Source: Isoetes taiwanensis
Taxonomy: Eukaryota; Streptophyta; Lycopodiopsida; Isoetales; Isoetaceae
Assembly: GCA_021234155.1 (NCBI GenBank)
Contig: JAJEKV010000032.1
Coordinates: 3,911,835-3,975,834 of the forward strand
DNA length: 64,000 nucleotides
Direction of reading: 5' to 3'
Both the position numbers and the translations under genes were made by a program. Each line of letters begins with the position of its first letter. The first letter of the stretch is position 1. A model generated the notes under the pieces. The model was not told the DNA's origin and made no database searches. It saw only the letters and a list, made by a program, of their open reading frames with translations. This document shows positions 11,193-22,937 of the stretch, piece by piece.

Positions 11193-11451
11193 TGTTACAA
11201 TCACACAAGCTGTCCTTCAAGAGTTAATCCTAGCAAAGATGTCACTACCTCATCTTTAGACTTCAAATTTCATTAAATGAAGTAGAGTCAACATTTGGTT
11301 ATGATGTAGCAAGGCAAATACAATTCATTAAGGTAAGATCATGCAAGCTAGAAACTTCTCCTCACTAGCAAGAAAGCCACAATTTGGTCTCTAATTTCTT
11401 GCTTTACAATTTAGCTTATGCATTCAATCTTCACCTAGACAATATGCCATT
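11193..11451 (-). repeat. copia 5' LTR, truncated to 259 bp
   Basis: Matches 6084-6342 base for base as far as I could read, then diverges abruptly after ATATGCCATT. The outer two thirds of the LTR, which would hold the promoter, are absent, so the element should lack its own transcription start. Confidence 0.9.
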
Positions 11452-13007
11452 GTGAACAAGTATAGAAACTTGGTCTGTATGCCAGTGCATTGACTGGGGC
11501 TCATTCTGGATCTTGATGCTGTAATTTTCTGCAAAGTCAATAATAGATACAATTGTATCTTCTGGAAATGATGACACACACTGTTTAAACTGATTGGCCT
11601 GCCAATGTGCTATGTAATTGTGTGGAACAAAATCTGATATTACCTTCTTCACTTCCTCTTGAAACTCTTTGGGACTTCTCTCCTTCTGTACTAATCTCAA
11701 GACAGGTTTGTACCTCAAAGCCTTTCTTGGATCCCTGAATTCTCTGTCCTGGTCCACAGGTTGCTTTTCAAATGTCTTCCAAGTAACTAGTACTGAACCC
11801 GTGCCATCCATTTCCTGTGGACATTTTCTAATTCTATCCAACCCACATTTTTTACAACCCAACATCAAGCAGTTATGATCAAACCACTCCTCATCATCAC
11901 CTTTTTTGCGGACCACTTGTCTCCATAAATCAGCGGTGCACTTGATTGTATGCTCCTTGGCTGCACATTCTCCGGGGCGAGGGCCACAAATCTCACGATG
12001 GCGGTTGCAATTGTCATGAACTCCACCCGACTTTCTCGGTACATTTCAATCCCCACGCATGATGTATTCAAATTTCAAGTGGTAAATGCAGCGGCATGTA
12101 TGCCTCTCACGCATCCTCCTTACAAAACTCGGTTTCAACCTCTCAAAAGTGCGCAATGCAATTTTGATATGAGGATTCTCCTTTCTAAACCTGAGGTAGA
12201 ATTGCAAGCTGGGAAATCGTGTGAATGCCAAATAAATGCTACATATAATGAACCCTACAATATAGGATGAATACTTACTTGGCTGACTTCAAGAAGGTGA
12301 ATTGGATGTTCCATCTTTATTCTGTCTCCGATACATACTTCCCTCACGTCTTTCTTGTATGGAGAAACTCTTGTATTTTTCGTCGAACTTGATAATGACT
12401 TCTCTATTGTGATCTAACATGCTATCCATCCACTTCCTCCTCTGAACATTGACCAAGGCCCTTCCCTTTGTTAGCTTGCACCCTTCTTTGAAAAGCATTT
12501 GAAATTGTTTTTCGGGGATCTTTGAGCAATCGGCCACTCTCGCTTGATTCAATGGCTTGACACCATTTGTACCTGCTCTTTGCCATTATCGGGGTGGACT
12601 TCCTTGCACGAAGCATGTCATGATTCCTCTCAAACTTATGTTCTTGCATTGTTTCCTTCAAATTCTTCACCATTTGCTTTCGGCCATAGTAACTGCTTAG
12701 ATTTCTTTATAGAAGCAATTGGTAAATCCCTTTGCCCTCCAAAGAAGACCGCATCAAGGATGCGGCCTTTGTCATTGTCATCAACATTTGTACTAATTTT
12801 GTTGAATACTTCATAAATTTCTCCTGAAATTTCTCTTATTCTGCGGTCACTCAGTCTCAATTTCTTATTCTTCTTTGAAGGCGAATCTTTAGAAGGGGAA
12901 TTCTTCTTCATTGCTACCTTCTTTGCATACAATCTCTGCCTCTGATCTCTCTTCCTTGCTGCATCAATGGCTCTGTAAATTGAATGGGGAGAGGAATTGG
13001 GTTTCAT
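11452..13007 (-). pseudogene. decayed transposon-like gene with Cys/His motifs
   Basis: Five overlapping minus-strand frames (13007-12636, 12673-12422, 12552-12289, 12231-11865, 11916-11431) read as successive parts of one protein interrupted by small indels. The N-terminal part is Lys/Arg-rich with RRIREISGEIYEVFNK; a middle part has SRYKWCQAIESS; then comes ERLKPSFVRRMRERHTCRC, a C-x-C-x3-H pattern; the last part has CLMLGCKKCG, HWQANQFKQC and IIDFAENYSIKIQNE followed by MHWHTDQ. I recall similar motif strings in uncharacterised, repeat-copy proteins of spore-bearing plants and some invertebrates, probably transposases, but I cannot assign a superfamily. The C-terminal end is lost where it meets the truncated copia LTR at 11451. 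Confidence 0.6.
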
Positions 13008-13289
13008 CTATCCCGGATTTCTGTGTATTGCAAAATTGGTGAGGGCAAATTGTTGAATTTCGGTTCAGGCAATTCTTGGAAACAATTAGTCCCTCCATTT
13101 TGCTTGAATTCAAGATGGGTTAGCCCGCCATCCAGGAATATGCACACTCACCCCGGTTTTTGGTCCACTGTTGAAAACATCAGTTTTGGTAGGTCTACAT
13201 GTCCTGTTTTCAAAGAATCCTACATGTGGATTTGTGGAGGTATGGTTTTGTTCGATAATGGTGTTCTTTTTTCAGTGGACTAAAATATC

Positions 13290-13830
13290 CACTGTTGTTT
13301 TGTAGTTTCTTCTATTGTCACATGTCATTTTATAATACAATCCACTGTAGGAAAGAATACTTGAATTTTTACATGTCTAATAATTCTATTGTCACATGTC
13401 TTTATAGATGTAGGAAAGAATATTTGATTCTCTACATGTCCTATACTTCCATTCACATGTCTTTATAGTAGTAGGACAGAGTACTTTATTTGCTAAGGCA
13501 TTGTAGGAAAGAATACATAAATTACGACATGTGTAATACTTCTATTGTCACATGTCTTTATGATTCTCTACATGTCGTATGCTTCCATGTCACATGTCTT
13601 TATAGTAGTAGGACAGAGTACTTTATTTGCTAAGGCATTGTAGGAAAGAATACATGAATTACGACATGTGTAATACTTCTATTGTCACATGTCTTTATAG
13701 AAGTAGGAAAGAATACTTGATTCTCTACATGTCCTATCCTTCCATATCCCGGGTCTTTATAGTGGTAGGACAGAGTACTTGATTTGCTACATGTGATGCT
13801 CACATGTCCTTATACTAGTATTCCATGCAA
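13290..13830. repeat. minisatellite A (about 60-120 bp units)
   Basis: Irregular tandem array built from the phrases TAGGAAAGAATACTTGATTC, CTACATGTCCTATACTTCCA and CACATGTCTTTATAGTAGTA, recurring at least six times with deletions between them. The block at about 13452-13530 is repeated almost exactly at about 13585-13665. It has no coding content. Confidence 0.85.
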
Positions 13831-14043
13831 GACAAGTTACTTCAACTACTTCAATTACTTAACGCCTATTTTTGCATAACAAAACCATCAAGAATTTGAT
13901 TTGTATTCCTTGGCGGGTGCGGGGACCCATTTGCAACAAATCCCTAAGCATTAATGTCATAGGACCACGCAAAATCCTAACAATATCCTAACGTCATCAA
14001 GTCCATGTCCATGTCATTCATATCTTGCCTTGGTCATTCATGC

Positions 14044-15020
14044 GTTGGAGCCTACGTGGCATGTTGAAGCCTTGGTGGCATGTTGGAGCGTAGGTGGCAT
14101 GTTGGAGCCTAGGTGTTAGAGCTCACGTGGCATGTTGGAGCCTAGGTGGCATGTTGTAGCCTACGTGGCATGTTGGAGCTGATGGTGGCATATTTGAGCC
14201 GCGTTGGCATGCTTGAGCCTAGGTGGCACGTTGGAGCCAACTTGGCATGTTGGAGCCTATGTGGCATGTTGGAGCCCGGTGGCATGTTGGAGCCTAGGTG
14301 GCATGCTAGGTGGCATGTTGGAGCCGTGGCATGTTGGGCGTAGATGGCGCGTTGGAGCCTAGGTGGCATGCTAGAGCTCACGAGGCATGTTGGAGCCTAG
14401 TTGGCATGTTGGAGCCTCATTGGCATGTTGAAGCCTTGGTGGCATATTTGAGCCACCTTGGCGTGCTTGAGCCTAGGTGACACGTTGGAGCCAACTTAGC
14501 ATGTTGGAGCTCACGTGGCATGTTGGAGCCCGGTGGCATGTTGGAGCCCGGTGGCATGTTGGAGCCTAGGTGGCATGTTGGAGCCTAGGTGGCATGCTAG
14601 GTGGCATGTTGGAGCCCACATGGCATGTTGGGCCGTGGGTGGCATGTTGGAGCCTAGGTGGCATGTTGGAGCCCACGTGGCATGTTGGAGCCTAGGTGGC
14701 ATGTTTGACCACCTTGGCACGCTTTGACCCTAGGTGGCATGTTGGAGCCTAGGTGGCATGTTGGAGCCTAGGTGGCACGTTGGAGCCTAGGTGGCATGCT
14801 AGAGCTCACGAAGCATGTTGGAGCCTAGTTGGCATGTTGGAGCCACGTGGCATGTTGAAGCCCGTGTGGCATGTTGGAGCCTAGGTGGCATATTTGAGCC
14901 ACCTTGGCATGCTTGAGCCTAGGTGGCACGTTGGAGCCAACTTGGCATGTTGGAGCTCACGTGGCAAGTTGGAGCTCACGTGGCATGTTGGAGCCCGGTG
15001 GCATGTTATAGCCTAGGTGG
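14044..15020 (+). repeat. minisatellite B, left arm
   Basis: About 45 units of GGCATGTTGGAGCCTAGGT with variants in the last few bases (CACGT, CCGGT, AACTT) and occasional GGCATATTTGAGCCACCTT units. Higher-order blocks of several units recur (for example 14180-14400 compared with 14880-14990). Confidence 0.93.
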
Positions 15021-18000
15021 CGGACCCGTGGGAGGCGGACATCACAAAGGTTACCGAGGCGGGCTTTCTGCCCGGTGCTCATCCGGGAGGGCAAATGCCA
15101 ATGCCTCCCTTCCGGAACCCGGTTTTCCCTATCCGGCCGTTGAATTCTCCATTCAGGGTAACTTGCTTCGGCGCAGGCTCAAAAATTCAAGATCTGTCAG
15201 GAGAACATATCAAACGCCAAAGTGTCTGCAAATAATCGGCCGTGTAGAAACCCAAGTGTTTTGTCGTTCGGGCAGTACAAAGGCTCGGGAATGGAGATCG
15301 ACTTAGCCATATCGTCCAAAGCAAATGCGAAATTACCCTAGGGACCAAGTTCGCGGTCATTTTTGCGACAAAAGAAACACGAACCCTCCACATGGCGGTA
15401 TTTTGCACCCTCGCTAAGGCCAATTCACTCTGAGCGTGTTGGACATGAGCTACTTTGGCACTTCCAGGGGGGAGCGGGGGTGGTCTTACGCCCACGAAAC
15501 TTGGTCTCGGGGTAATGTCGATGTTTCGAGTCCGTTGGCGAGTCATATCCACGATTCGGGGTGGGAGAGTTGCCCGTCCGGTGGCCAAGGACCCTCGAGA
15601 GAGGACCTTTGGGGACGAACTTCTTCGGAAGATTTTAGGGCTCCGTCTTAAAGGCGTCAACGCCCTCCCACTACCTCATGACATTGTGCAAGATCACGGT
15701 CCAATCGGCTGGGGTATGGCCTCAAAAGCGTAAACCACGTGCGTTGCTAGGTTATTGTAGGGTTTACGTTATGGAGGTCGAGTTTTATTCAGTTGCACTT
15801 GAGACGTGGTCGATAAGCTGCAGTTGAAAACAAGAAGCAATAGAAACTGTCGAAATGGGGTTTGGATTTACCGAGGCAGGCTTTCCTACCAGTGCTCCTC
15901 CGGGAGGGCAAATGCCAATGCCTCCCTTCCCGGAACCCGGTTTCCCTATCCGGCAGGTTGAATTCTCCATTCAAGTAACTTGCTTCGGCGGGCTCAAGAA
16001 AATTCAAGATCTGTCCGGAGAACATATCCCTCCGCCAAAGTGTCTGCGGTCGACCATGTAGAAACCCAAGTGTTTTGTCGTTCGGGCAGTACAAAGGCTC
16101 CGGAATGGAGATTTGACTTCGCCATGTCGTCCGAAACAATGAAATTACCCTAGGGACCAAGTTATACGGTCATTTTTTGCAGCAAAAGAAACACGAACCC
16201 TCTACATGGCAGTATTCTGCACCCTCCGCTAAGGCCAATTCACTACGAGCGTGTTGGACATGAGCTACTTTGGCGGTTTCGGGGAGCGGGCGTGCTCTTA
16301 CGCCCTGAAACTTGGTCTCCATGGTAATGTCGATGTTTGAGTCCGTTGGCGAGTCGGATCCGCGATTAGGGGTGGGAGAGTTGCCCGTCCGCGTGGCCAT
16401 GGACCCTCGGAGAGGACCTTTGGGACGAACTTCTTTACGGAAGGTTTTAGGGGCTCGCCGTCTTACGGCGTCAACGCCCTCCCACTACCTCATGACTTTG
16501 TGCAAGATCCTGGTCCAATCGGCTGGGGTATGGCCTCCAAAAGCGCAAACCACGTGCCTTGCCGGGTTATTGTAGGGTTTACGTTATGGAGGCCAAAAGC
16601 GTGGTCGATTGCACTTGGGACCTGGTGTACCTTTTTCGAACATGCATGCGGAGCCATGGCAACTGAAATAACAGACTTTGGATCTATTGGCGATCCCGAA
16701 TCATTTAAAAAAAATTTGCTACTACAAAATGTGTTCTTGACTTCTAATTGCGACACTAGGAGGAGGATAAATCCAAACCCCATTTCGTCAGTTTCTATTG
16801 CTTCTAGTTAACTGCAGCTTCTCGACCATGTCTCAAGTGCAACTGAATAAAACTCGACCTCCATAACGTAAACCCTACAGTAACCTAGCAACGCATAGGG
16901 TTCACGTTTTGGAGGCCAAAACGTGGTCGACTTCTTTGATAACGTGGTGGACCATTTCTAAACATGCATGGGGAGCCATGAGAACTGAAATAATAGAGTT
17001 TCGATCTATTGGCCAACCCGAGTGATCCCAAACAATTTTGCTCTTTGCATAAAGGCTCTAGACTTTTAATTGCAAAACTCGGAGGAGATTGAATCCAAAC
17101 CCTATTTTGTCGGTTTCTATTGCTTCTTGTTTTCAAGCTGCGACTTTCGACCATGTCTCAAGTGCAACTGAATAAAACTTCGACCTCCATAAGCGTAAAC
17201 CCTACAATAACTTTGGCAAGGCCACGGGGTTTGCGTTTTTGGAGGCCATACCCTAGCTAGATTGGACCAGGATCTTGCACAATGTCATGAGGTAGTGGGG
17301 GGCGTTGGCCTTGTGAGGAGGGCGAACCCTAAAACCTTCCGGAAGAAGTTTGTCCCAAAGGTCCTCACGGAGGGTCCTTGGCCACGGACGGGCAACTCTC
17401 CCCCCCCCGGCCGTGATCGACTCGCCAAGCGGACTCGAAACATCGACATTACCACGGAGACCAAGTTTAGGTGGGCAGAAGACCACCCCCTGCTCAGGAG
17501 GCGCCAAAGTAGCTCATGTCCAACACGTTCAGTAGTGAATTGGCCTTAGCGGAGGGTGCAAAATACTACTATGTAGAGGGTTCGTGTTTCTTTTGCTGCA
17601 AAAAATAACCGTGTAACTTGGTCTCTAAGGTAATTTCCTTTGTTTGGACGACATAGCGAAGTCAAATCTCCATTCCTAGAGCCTTTGTATGCTTGCCGAA
17701 CGACAAAACACTTGGGTTTCTACACGGTCGATTGCGGGACACTTTATGAGGGGATATGTTCTCGGGACAGATCTTGAATTTTCTTGAGCCTGCTTTCGAA
17801 GCAAGTTACTTGAATGGAGAATTCAACGATCCGGATAGGGAAACCGGGTTCGAAAGGGAGGCATTGGCATTTGCCCTCGGGAGGAGCACTTGGTAGGAAA
17901 GCTGCCACCGGTAAATCCAAACCCCATTTCGACAGTTTCTATTGCTTCTTGTTTTCAACTGCAGCTTCTCGACCATGTCTCAAGTGCAACTGAATAAAAC

Positions 18001-18227
18001 TCGACCTCCATAACGTAAACCCTACAATAACCTAGCAACGCACAGGGTTTATGTTTTGGAGGCCATACCCTAGCCAGATTGGACCAGGATCTTGCACAAT
18101 GTCATGAGGTAGTGGGAGGGCGTTGAGCCAGAAGACGGGGCCCTAAAACCTTCCAGAAGAAGTTTGTCCCAAAGGTCCTCTCTGGAGGGTCCTTGGCCAC
18201 GGACGGGCAACTCTCCCACCCCAGACT

Positions 18228-18700
18228 CTCCCACCTAGGCTCCAACATGCCACCTAGGCTCAGACATGCCAAGGTGGCTCAAACATGCCACGTAGGCTCC
18301 AACATGCCACCTAGGCTAAAACATGCCAAGGTGGCTCAAATATGCCACCTAGGTTCCAACATGCTCAAACATGCATGTGGGCTCCAACATGCCACCTAGG
18401 CTAAAACATGCCAAGGTGGCTGAAACATGCCACCTAGTCTCCAACATGCCACACAGTCTCGAACATGCCACCTAGGCTCCAGCATGCCACATAGTCTCCA
18501 ACGTGCCACCTAGGCCCAAATATGCCAAGGTGTCTCAAACATGCCACGTTGGCTCCAACATGCCACCTAGGCTCCAACGTGCCAAGGTGGCCCAAACATG
18601 CCACATGGGTTCCAACATACCAGCTAGTTGGCTCAAACATTCCAAGGTGGCATGTTGAAGGTCGATGTAGAGCCCACGTGGCATGTTGAAGGTCGACGTG
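18228..18700 (-). repeat. minisatellite B, right arm, inverted
   Basis: About 20 units of ACCTAGGCTCCAACATGCC, the reverse complement of the left-arm unit, including the inverted form of the TTTGAGCCACCTTGG variant. Confidence 0.93.
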
Positions 18701-18720
18701 CATGCCAACGTGGAGACAAA

Positions 18721-20300
18721 CGTGCCCGAGAGTGTGCATAGGGTCATCATCATGTCCACATCACCCATATCTTGCCATGTCACCAGCCACATCAACCCAT
18801 GGAAAACCAGAGTTGCACATTTTTATTTTATTTTTGGCCTAGTCAAAAGTTGGCATTGCTTACTTGGCATGACATGTCACCAATGGCATGCCACATCATC
18901 ATGCGCATGTCAACAAAAGGTAACAAAAAATTGTTCTAAGTTCTTAAACTTTCCTTTGTTTTGTCCTTGCCAAATCCCTATACAAAAATCCTAAAAAGTT
19001 GTCCTATTTCTTATGTTGTCCATTTCTTGCAAAAATGCCTCATATCTTGACATGTTGCCCAAACGTTGTCATATCACCCCATAAAAGTCATGACTATGCA
19101 AGCGAAAGGGGTGGACTTCAGCTTGGAAATTGATGGTTTCTAAGATTGCAATATGAACATTAGATCCATAAGGGATTTTTGTGACCTTGGTACGATTTAC
19201 ATATGCCAAACTAGAGATGTCAAGCTATAAACCAGTGTAGTCATATGTAGTTAAAGGATTTCTAGGAAAATCACTTGTATAGACCCCAGAAACGTTGTAG
19301 AGTGTGAGTGAAGAATGGCGTAGTAGTGGTATTTGGAAGGTTGCATTATTAATGGAACTTGCAAAGCTGCTTTCTGCTGGTCCTTGGCATGCGCTTGTGT
19401 TACTTGCAGTGCAGGGTTGGAGTCCGCGTGGCATTTTTGAGCCTAGTTGGTCTTGCTTACTCTCGACATGACATGTCAACGGTTGAAGTGCCACATCATC
19501 ATATTCCATGCCAACATTTGCAGATTGTGGGATGCTTACTATCCGAGATCCCAGATTTGACTATAAAATAGTGAACCCTTGTGGAGTGATGTATCCCAAT
19601 AAAGTTTTCGGCATATCAAGTGCTAGAAATTTGGCGGGTTATATAGATCATTATACCTATATTTACAAAATTTTGTGGAATATTAGTGAGCCAATGGGAG
19701 CAAGTGCTCCAGCGGAGGCGACTGCCACCGAAAACATAGTGGTCAACTGAAGTTACTTCACCTATCCCTTTTTATGTTTGTCAAAAAAAAAAAAAAAACC
19801 CATAATTTATATGCCTCAGGCCATTGCATGGCAAAATGCTCCGATGGTGCCACCACAAAGGGCTCACGGTCCTCTGCCTCAACTGGAAGCACCGTCTCAC
19901 CATTATCCCCTGCAATGGCCCTCCTCAAAAAAACTATGTGTACATTTAGGACCCATATAACAAATTAATAATTTGATAAATGTGAAAACCATTCAATGGC
20001 CGAGATGGGTCGAGATGAACGGCCTGGATTTTGATCCAGGTCGTATCATCCTATTGGTTGGGGCCAGCTTGTGTTTCTTTCCCGCCTGGCCCCTTTCTTT
20101 GTGCTACGGCTATGGCGATCGGCAGCTATGCGTTTCCCATGTTATTCTTTCTTTAGCTATGGCGACGATGAAGCTCAGCGGCGAATCCGGCAGCATTCCT
20201 TGATTCCCCAAACCAAAGCTCCCTTGGTGTTTGTACTTTTCCTCATCTCCTCCTTTAGATCTGATCGATCGATTCCTTCCCGACCGCCGCGAAAAAAACC
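18721..20300. other. gene-free flank of the palindrome
   Basis: There is no supportable gene. A block rich in GGCATGACATGTCA and CCACATCATCAT appears at about 18865-18915 and again in related form at about 19455-19518. A poly-A run lies at 19784-19798. The flanking phrase with CATATCTTGCC at about 18762-18775 resembles 14015-14035 on the other side of the palindrome, in direct orientation. Confidence 0.6.
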
Positions 20301-20396
20301 TATCAATTTGTCAAAATGAAAGCATTTCGGCGACCTTGCATCTATTTCTTGTTGAAATCATCCGCTAAGAGAAGACGAAGCTTTGCCAAAAGGCAG

Positions 20397-20453
20397 AAAT
20401 GGGTGGTCGGCAAAGCTTGCTGGGAGCTTTATTGTCTCGAGCATGGCATCCAG
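20397..20453 (+). pseudogene. alpha-tubulin exon 1 fragment
   Basis: The peptide VGKACWELYCLEHGIQ is read in frame and followed at once by a GTAAAT splice donor at 20454. Alpha-tubulin has an almost identical N-terminal segment around residues 19-35 (GNACWELYCLEHGIQ), and plant alpha-tubulin genes commonly carry an intron shortly after it. The preceding codons back to ATG 20316 do not give the conserved tubulin start and look scrambled, and I find no second exon downstream. I therefore read it as a captured or decayed exon and not as a gene. Tubulin identity is firm for the 16-residue core; the rest is inference. Confidence 0.7.
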
Positions 20454-20582
20454 GTAAATATAAGATTGCTTTATATTATTTTTGAGCTTTGTCGTAGTGC
20501 TTAGTGGCTTTTTGATCGCAGGCTCACTTCTTACTTCTTCCTTCTTGCTTTTTCATGCACTGGTTTTATATGGGCGATATTG

Positions 20583-20652
20583 GACAGTTCGATTCTGATG
20601 GCTGCTTGGAAATCATAGACAGTTCGATTCTGATGGCTGCTTGGAAATCATA
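20583..20652 (+). repeat. 35-bp tandem duplication
   Basis: Two perfect copies of a 35-bp unit beginning GACAGTTCGATTCTGATGGC, at 20583-20617 and 20618-20652. Confidence 0.95.
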
Positions 20653-20659
20653 GACAGCT

Positions 20660-22930
20660 CAAGTCACAGTTTACATAGCCCAGGTATCCAGCTCAAAATC
20701 ACATTTGTTTGGCATCTCCAGATGCCGCTTCAAAATTTGTTATTTCATATCACTAACCATCACTACTCTAACCTCCTTCTGTTCGTCATTCAGGTAAGCT
20801 TTTTTTTCAGATTTCGTGATTCGCCTTTGCCTTTTGCATGTTGTGCCTTTCTCATCACTATCAATTTCAACCTGAGGAGCAGTAGGAGATGGCCATTGCC
20901 CCTCAGCTCCTGATAAATCCTTATCTATTTTATCTATGCATCTGCTATGCCAGATTCCTGAAACTCCTGTTCTGGCCTCAATATTGACCTCATATTGATG
21001 TGATTCTTCCAGATATTTTTAAGCAAACACTGATGGATGAGGTAAAATACCCTCTCTAAATTTCGGATTATAGTTTTACTTCTCATTTTGTGTTTCAAAT
21101 TATTTACAGGGACAATTGAAGCCGTGAAATTAAGTAAGCAACGAAATCTATTTTTTTCCCTTTTCTTTATCACGTGCATTTCTCATTCTTCCTTTTTAAA
21201 TTGGATTTTCAGGGCTCTTGGAACCCAAAAAACAAAGAAGCCGGTGGTTGCATTACCCTAAGCCCATTACCACAACTGTACTCTACAGTAACCTCACGAA
21301 TACGGTGGCTACATTGTTTTCAACTTTAACCATTGAAATCACATTAATTTAATGTGTTGAACCTTAAACATTAAGTTTACTTGTTTTACTTCATGCTTTG
21401 AACCTTATACAAGAAATTTAATTGTTTGAGTCTTAACGATTACTTTAATGTTTTGAATGTAATCATTCAATATTAAATGTTTTAATCTAATGTTGGTATT
21501 TGGATTGCCGTATGGACTTGTTTGGGTTCGATTCCCAAAGGCTTTCTTATTTTAAATTAAATTTGGAAGGCATGTTTTTTTTGTTTAAATGTATGCCACG
21601 TGTCAGTATATGATTGGTTAAAATAATAGTTTTTTTATTTTAAAAATATGCCACGTGTCGATATTTAATTGGTCAAAATACGCATTAGAAACAACACTTA
21701 GATTTTTCTATGTGTTATAATCATGCTTTTCTATATGTCCTTACTTTAGAAAAACAATAGTTAGGAGCATTAAAAGCAATAGCTGGATTTAAGTAACACA
21801 TGTGGTATTTCGTTAAATAACATGTACATTCTTATAAAACCATCTTACTTTGATGTTGTAATTTTATTTTTCACATGTAGTAATATCTAAACATGAAGCA
21901 AAACAATTCGTGGTTTCGCTAAAAACTACAAGTAGATAAAAAAAACACACACACATAAAAAAGGGAAAAAGAACGGTCTTTTATCACTTTTCCACGAGTA
22001 CTAATATTTAAACCTACACGTGTTATTTGGAAGACAAACAACACGTCACTCCTTAAAAAACAACAGTCAAGGAAAAAACCACACGTCGAAAAAGTTCGGT
22101 AAAAACAACACTGAAAAAAAAGACACGTTGACAAAAAAAACAAAAAAGTGCTAGAAAAACCACAGTGGAATTTTTTGGCCAAAAAACCACTGTCTCTTTG
22201 TGCAAATCCGGATAAACGGGCCACGTGGACTTTTGGGGCCATTTTGGTGTTGTTTTTGGCATAAAACAACACTTCCGTACAAGAAAAAAACAACTGTGGA
22301 CCAAAATTTGGGGTCAGTGTGATGGCGGGCTACAGGCATTCATGTTTCCGGCACCAAACATGTTCATGATTCTCTCAGCCTGTCATTTGACGGGCGTGCA
22401 CCCTACATGTCAATACTTCAATCACGCACGTCGTGTTTAAAACACACCGATTTTAAGCACTTGTAAGCGGCGTCCGGACGGTGATTTCTGCTACCCAGTA
22501 CCGATTTTGCACCCTAGACCCAAATTGTAGACACCAAAAGCTCGCATGCATGCTAGAGACAGCCCAATAATGAGCAAATTCCATTCTAAAACCTTATACC
22601 TCATCCATAAAGGAACACGAGCCCATCCATACAAAAGCAAACAAGCCAAACTCATTGAAGCAGACCCATTAATGCCACAAGCAAGATATGAAGAAACTCA
22701 AACCACTCAAAGAAATAACAGGTTATGGCATTCCTGCTTACCAAAATCCCTTAAACCAGTGAAGAAACTCTCCTACTCGAAGGAAAGAAGGGTGGGAAAA
22801 TATGGGAGCTTGAATTGATAAAAGATGCAAATATATGCTAAGAACCATTATTTACATAGCGAGACTCATAAGTTAAAATTGTGCTATTCATCAATAGTTT
22901 CAGAATGTATGATATTCTTTTTTATTATCT
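20660..22930. other. gene-free stretch
   Basis: AT-rich DNA without a supportable gene. A short phrase containing ATGCCACGTGTC and then ATTGGT occurs twice (about 21594-21620 and 21646-21675). Purine/AC-rich low-complexity sequence at about 21935-22150 generates spurious Phe-rich open frames on the minus strand. An open frame at 22546-22818 (90 aa, Lys-rich) has no recognisable motif, and I do not call it. Confidence 0.55.
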
Positions 22931-22937
22931 TTATCAT

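Larger units (their letters stand above)
6084..11451 (-). mobile_element. Ty1/copia LTR retrotransposon, 5' LTR truncated
   Basis: A minus-strand copia element. In its own direction it has a truncated 5' LTR (11451-11193), a primer binding site (11190-11179), gag-protease-integrase, reverse transcriptase, RNase H, a polypurine tract (6885-6876) and a complete 3' LTR (6875-6084). Domain order is protease, integrase, RT, RNase H, which defines copia. The shared 259 bp of the two LTRs look essentially identical, which suggests a young insertion. The left end sits directly against the ndhB block. The right end joins a transposon-like gene with the outer 533 bp of LTR missing, so no target-site duplication can be checked. 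Confidence 0.93.
14040..18720. repeat. modular imperfect palindrome, foldback-like
   Basis: A symmetric structure of about 4.7 kb. The left arm starts with a minisatellite (14044-15020, plus orientation). Two forward copies of a unit of about 750-820 bp follow (about 15050-15870 and 15870-16580), then two tandem central repeats of about 315 bp (about 16580-16895 and 16896-17210), then reverse-complement copies of the forward unit (about 17230-17910 and a partial copy 17911-18225). The same minisatellite closes it in inverted orientation (18228-18700). Long inverted repeats made of short tandem repeats are the hallmark of foldback elements. I see no transposase and no convincing gene inside; open frames here are unstable between copies. 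Confidence 0.75.

Noticed and set aside
13290-15020. CRISPR-like array
   Set aside because: The repeats are head-to-tail minisatellites with no unique spacers, in a eukaryotic genome with no cas genes.
14142-18739. Many open frames in the palindrome (for example 15187-15660, 16170-16400)
   Set aside because: They change length and frame between repeat copies, and the minisatellite ones simply translate the repeat. No domain is recognisable.
21525-21535. GGTTCGATTCC, a perfect tRNA B box
   Set aside because: No A box, acceptor stem or anticodon arm is present at the right distance; likely chance or an old SINE relic.
22546-22818. 90-aa Lys-rich open frame
   Set aside because: No motif, no splice context and no neighbour support; could be chance.
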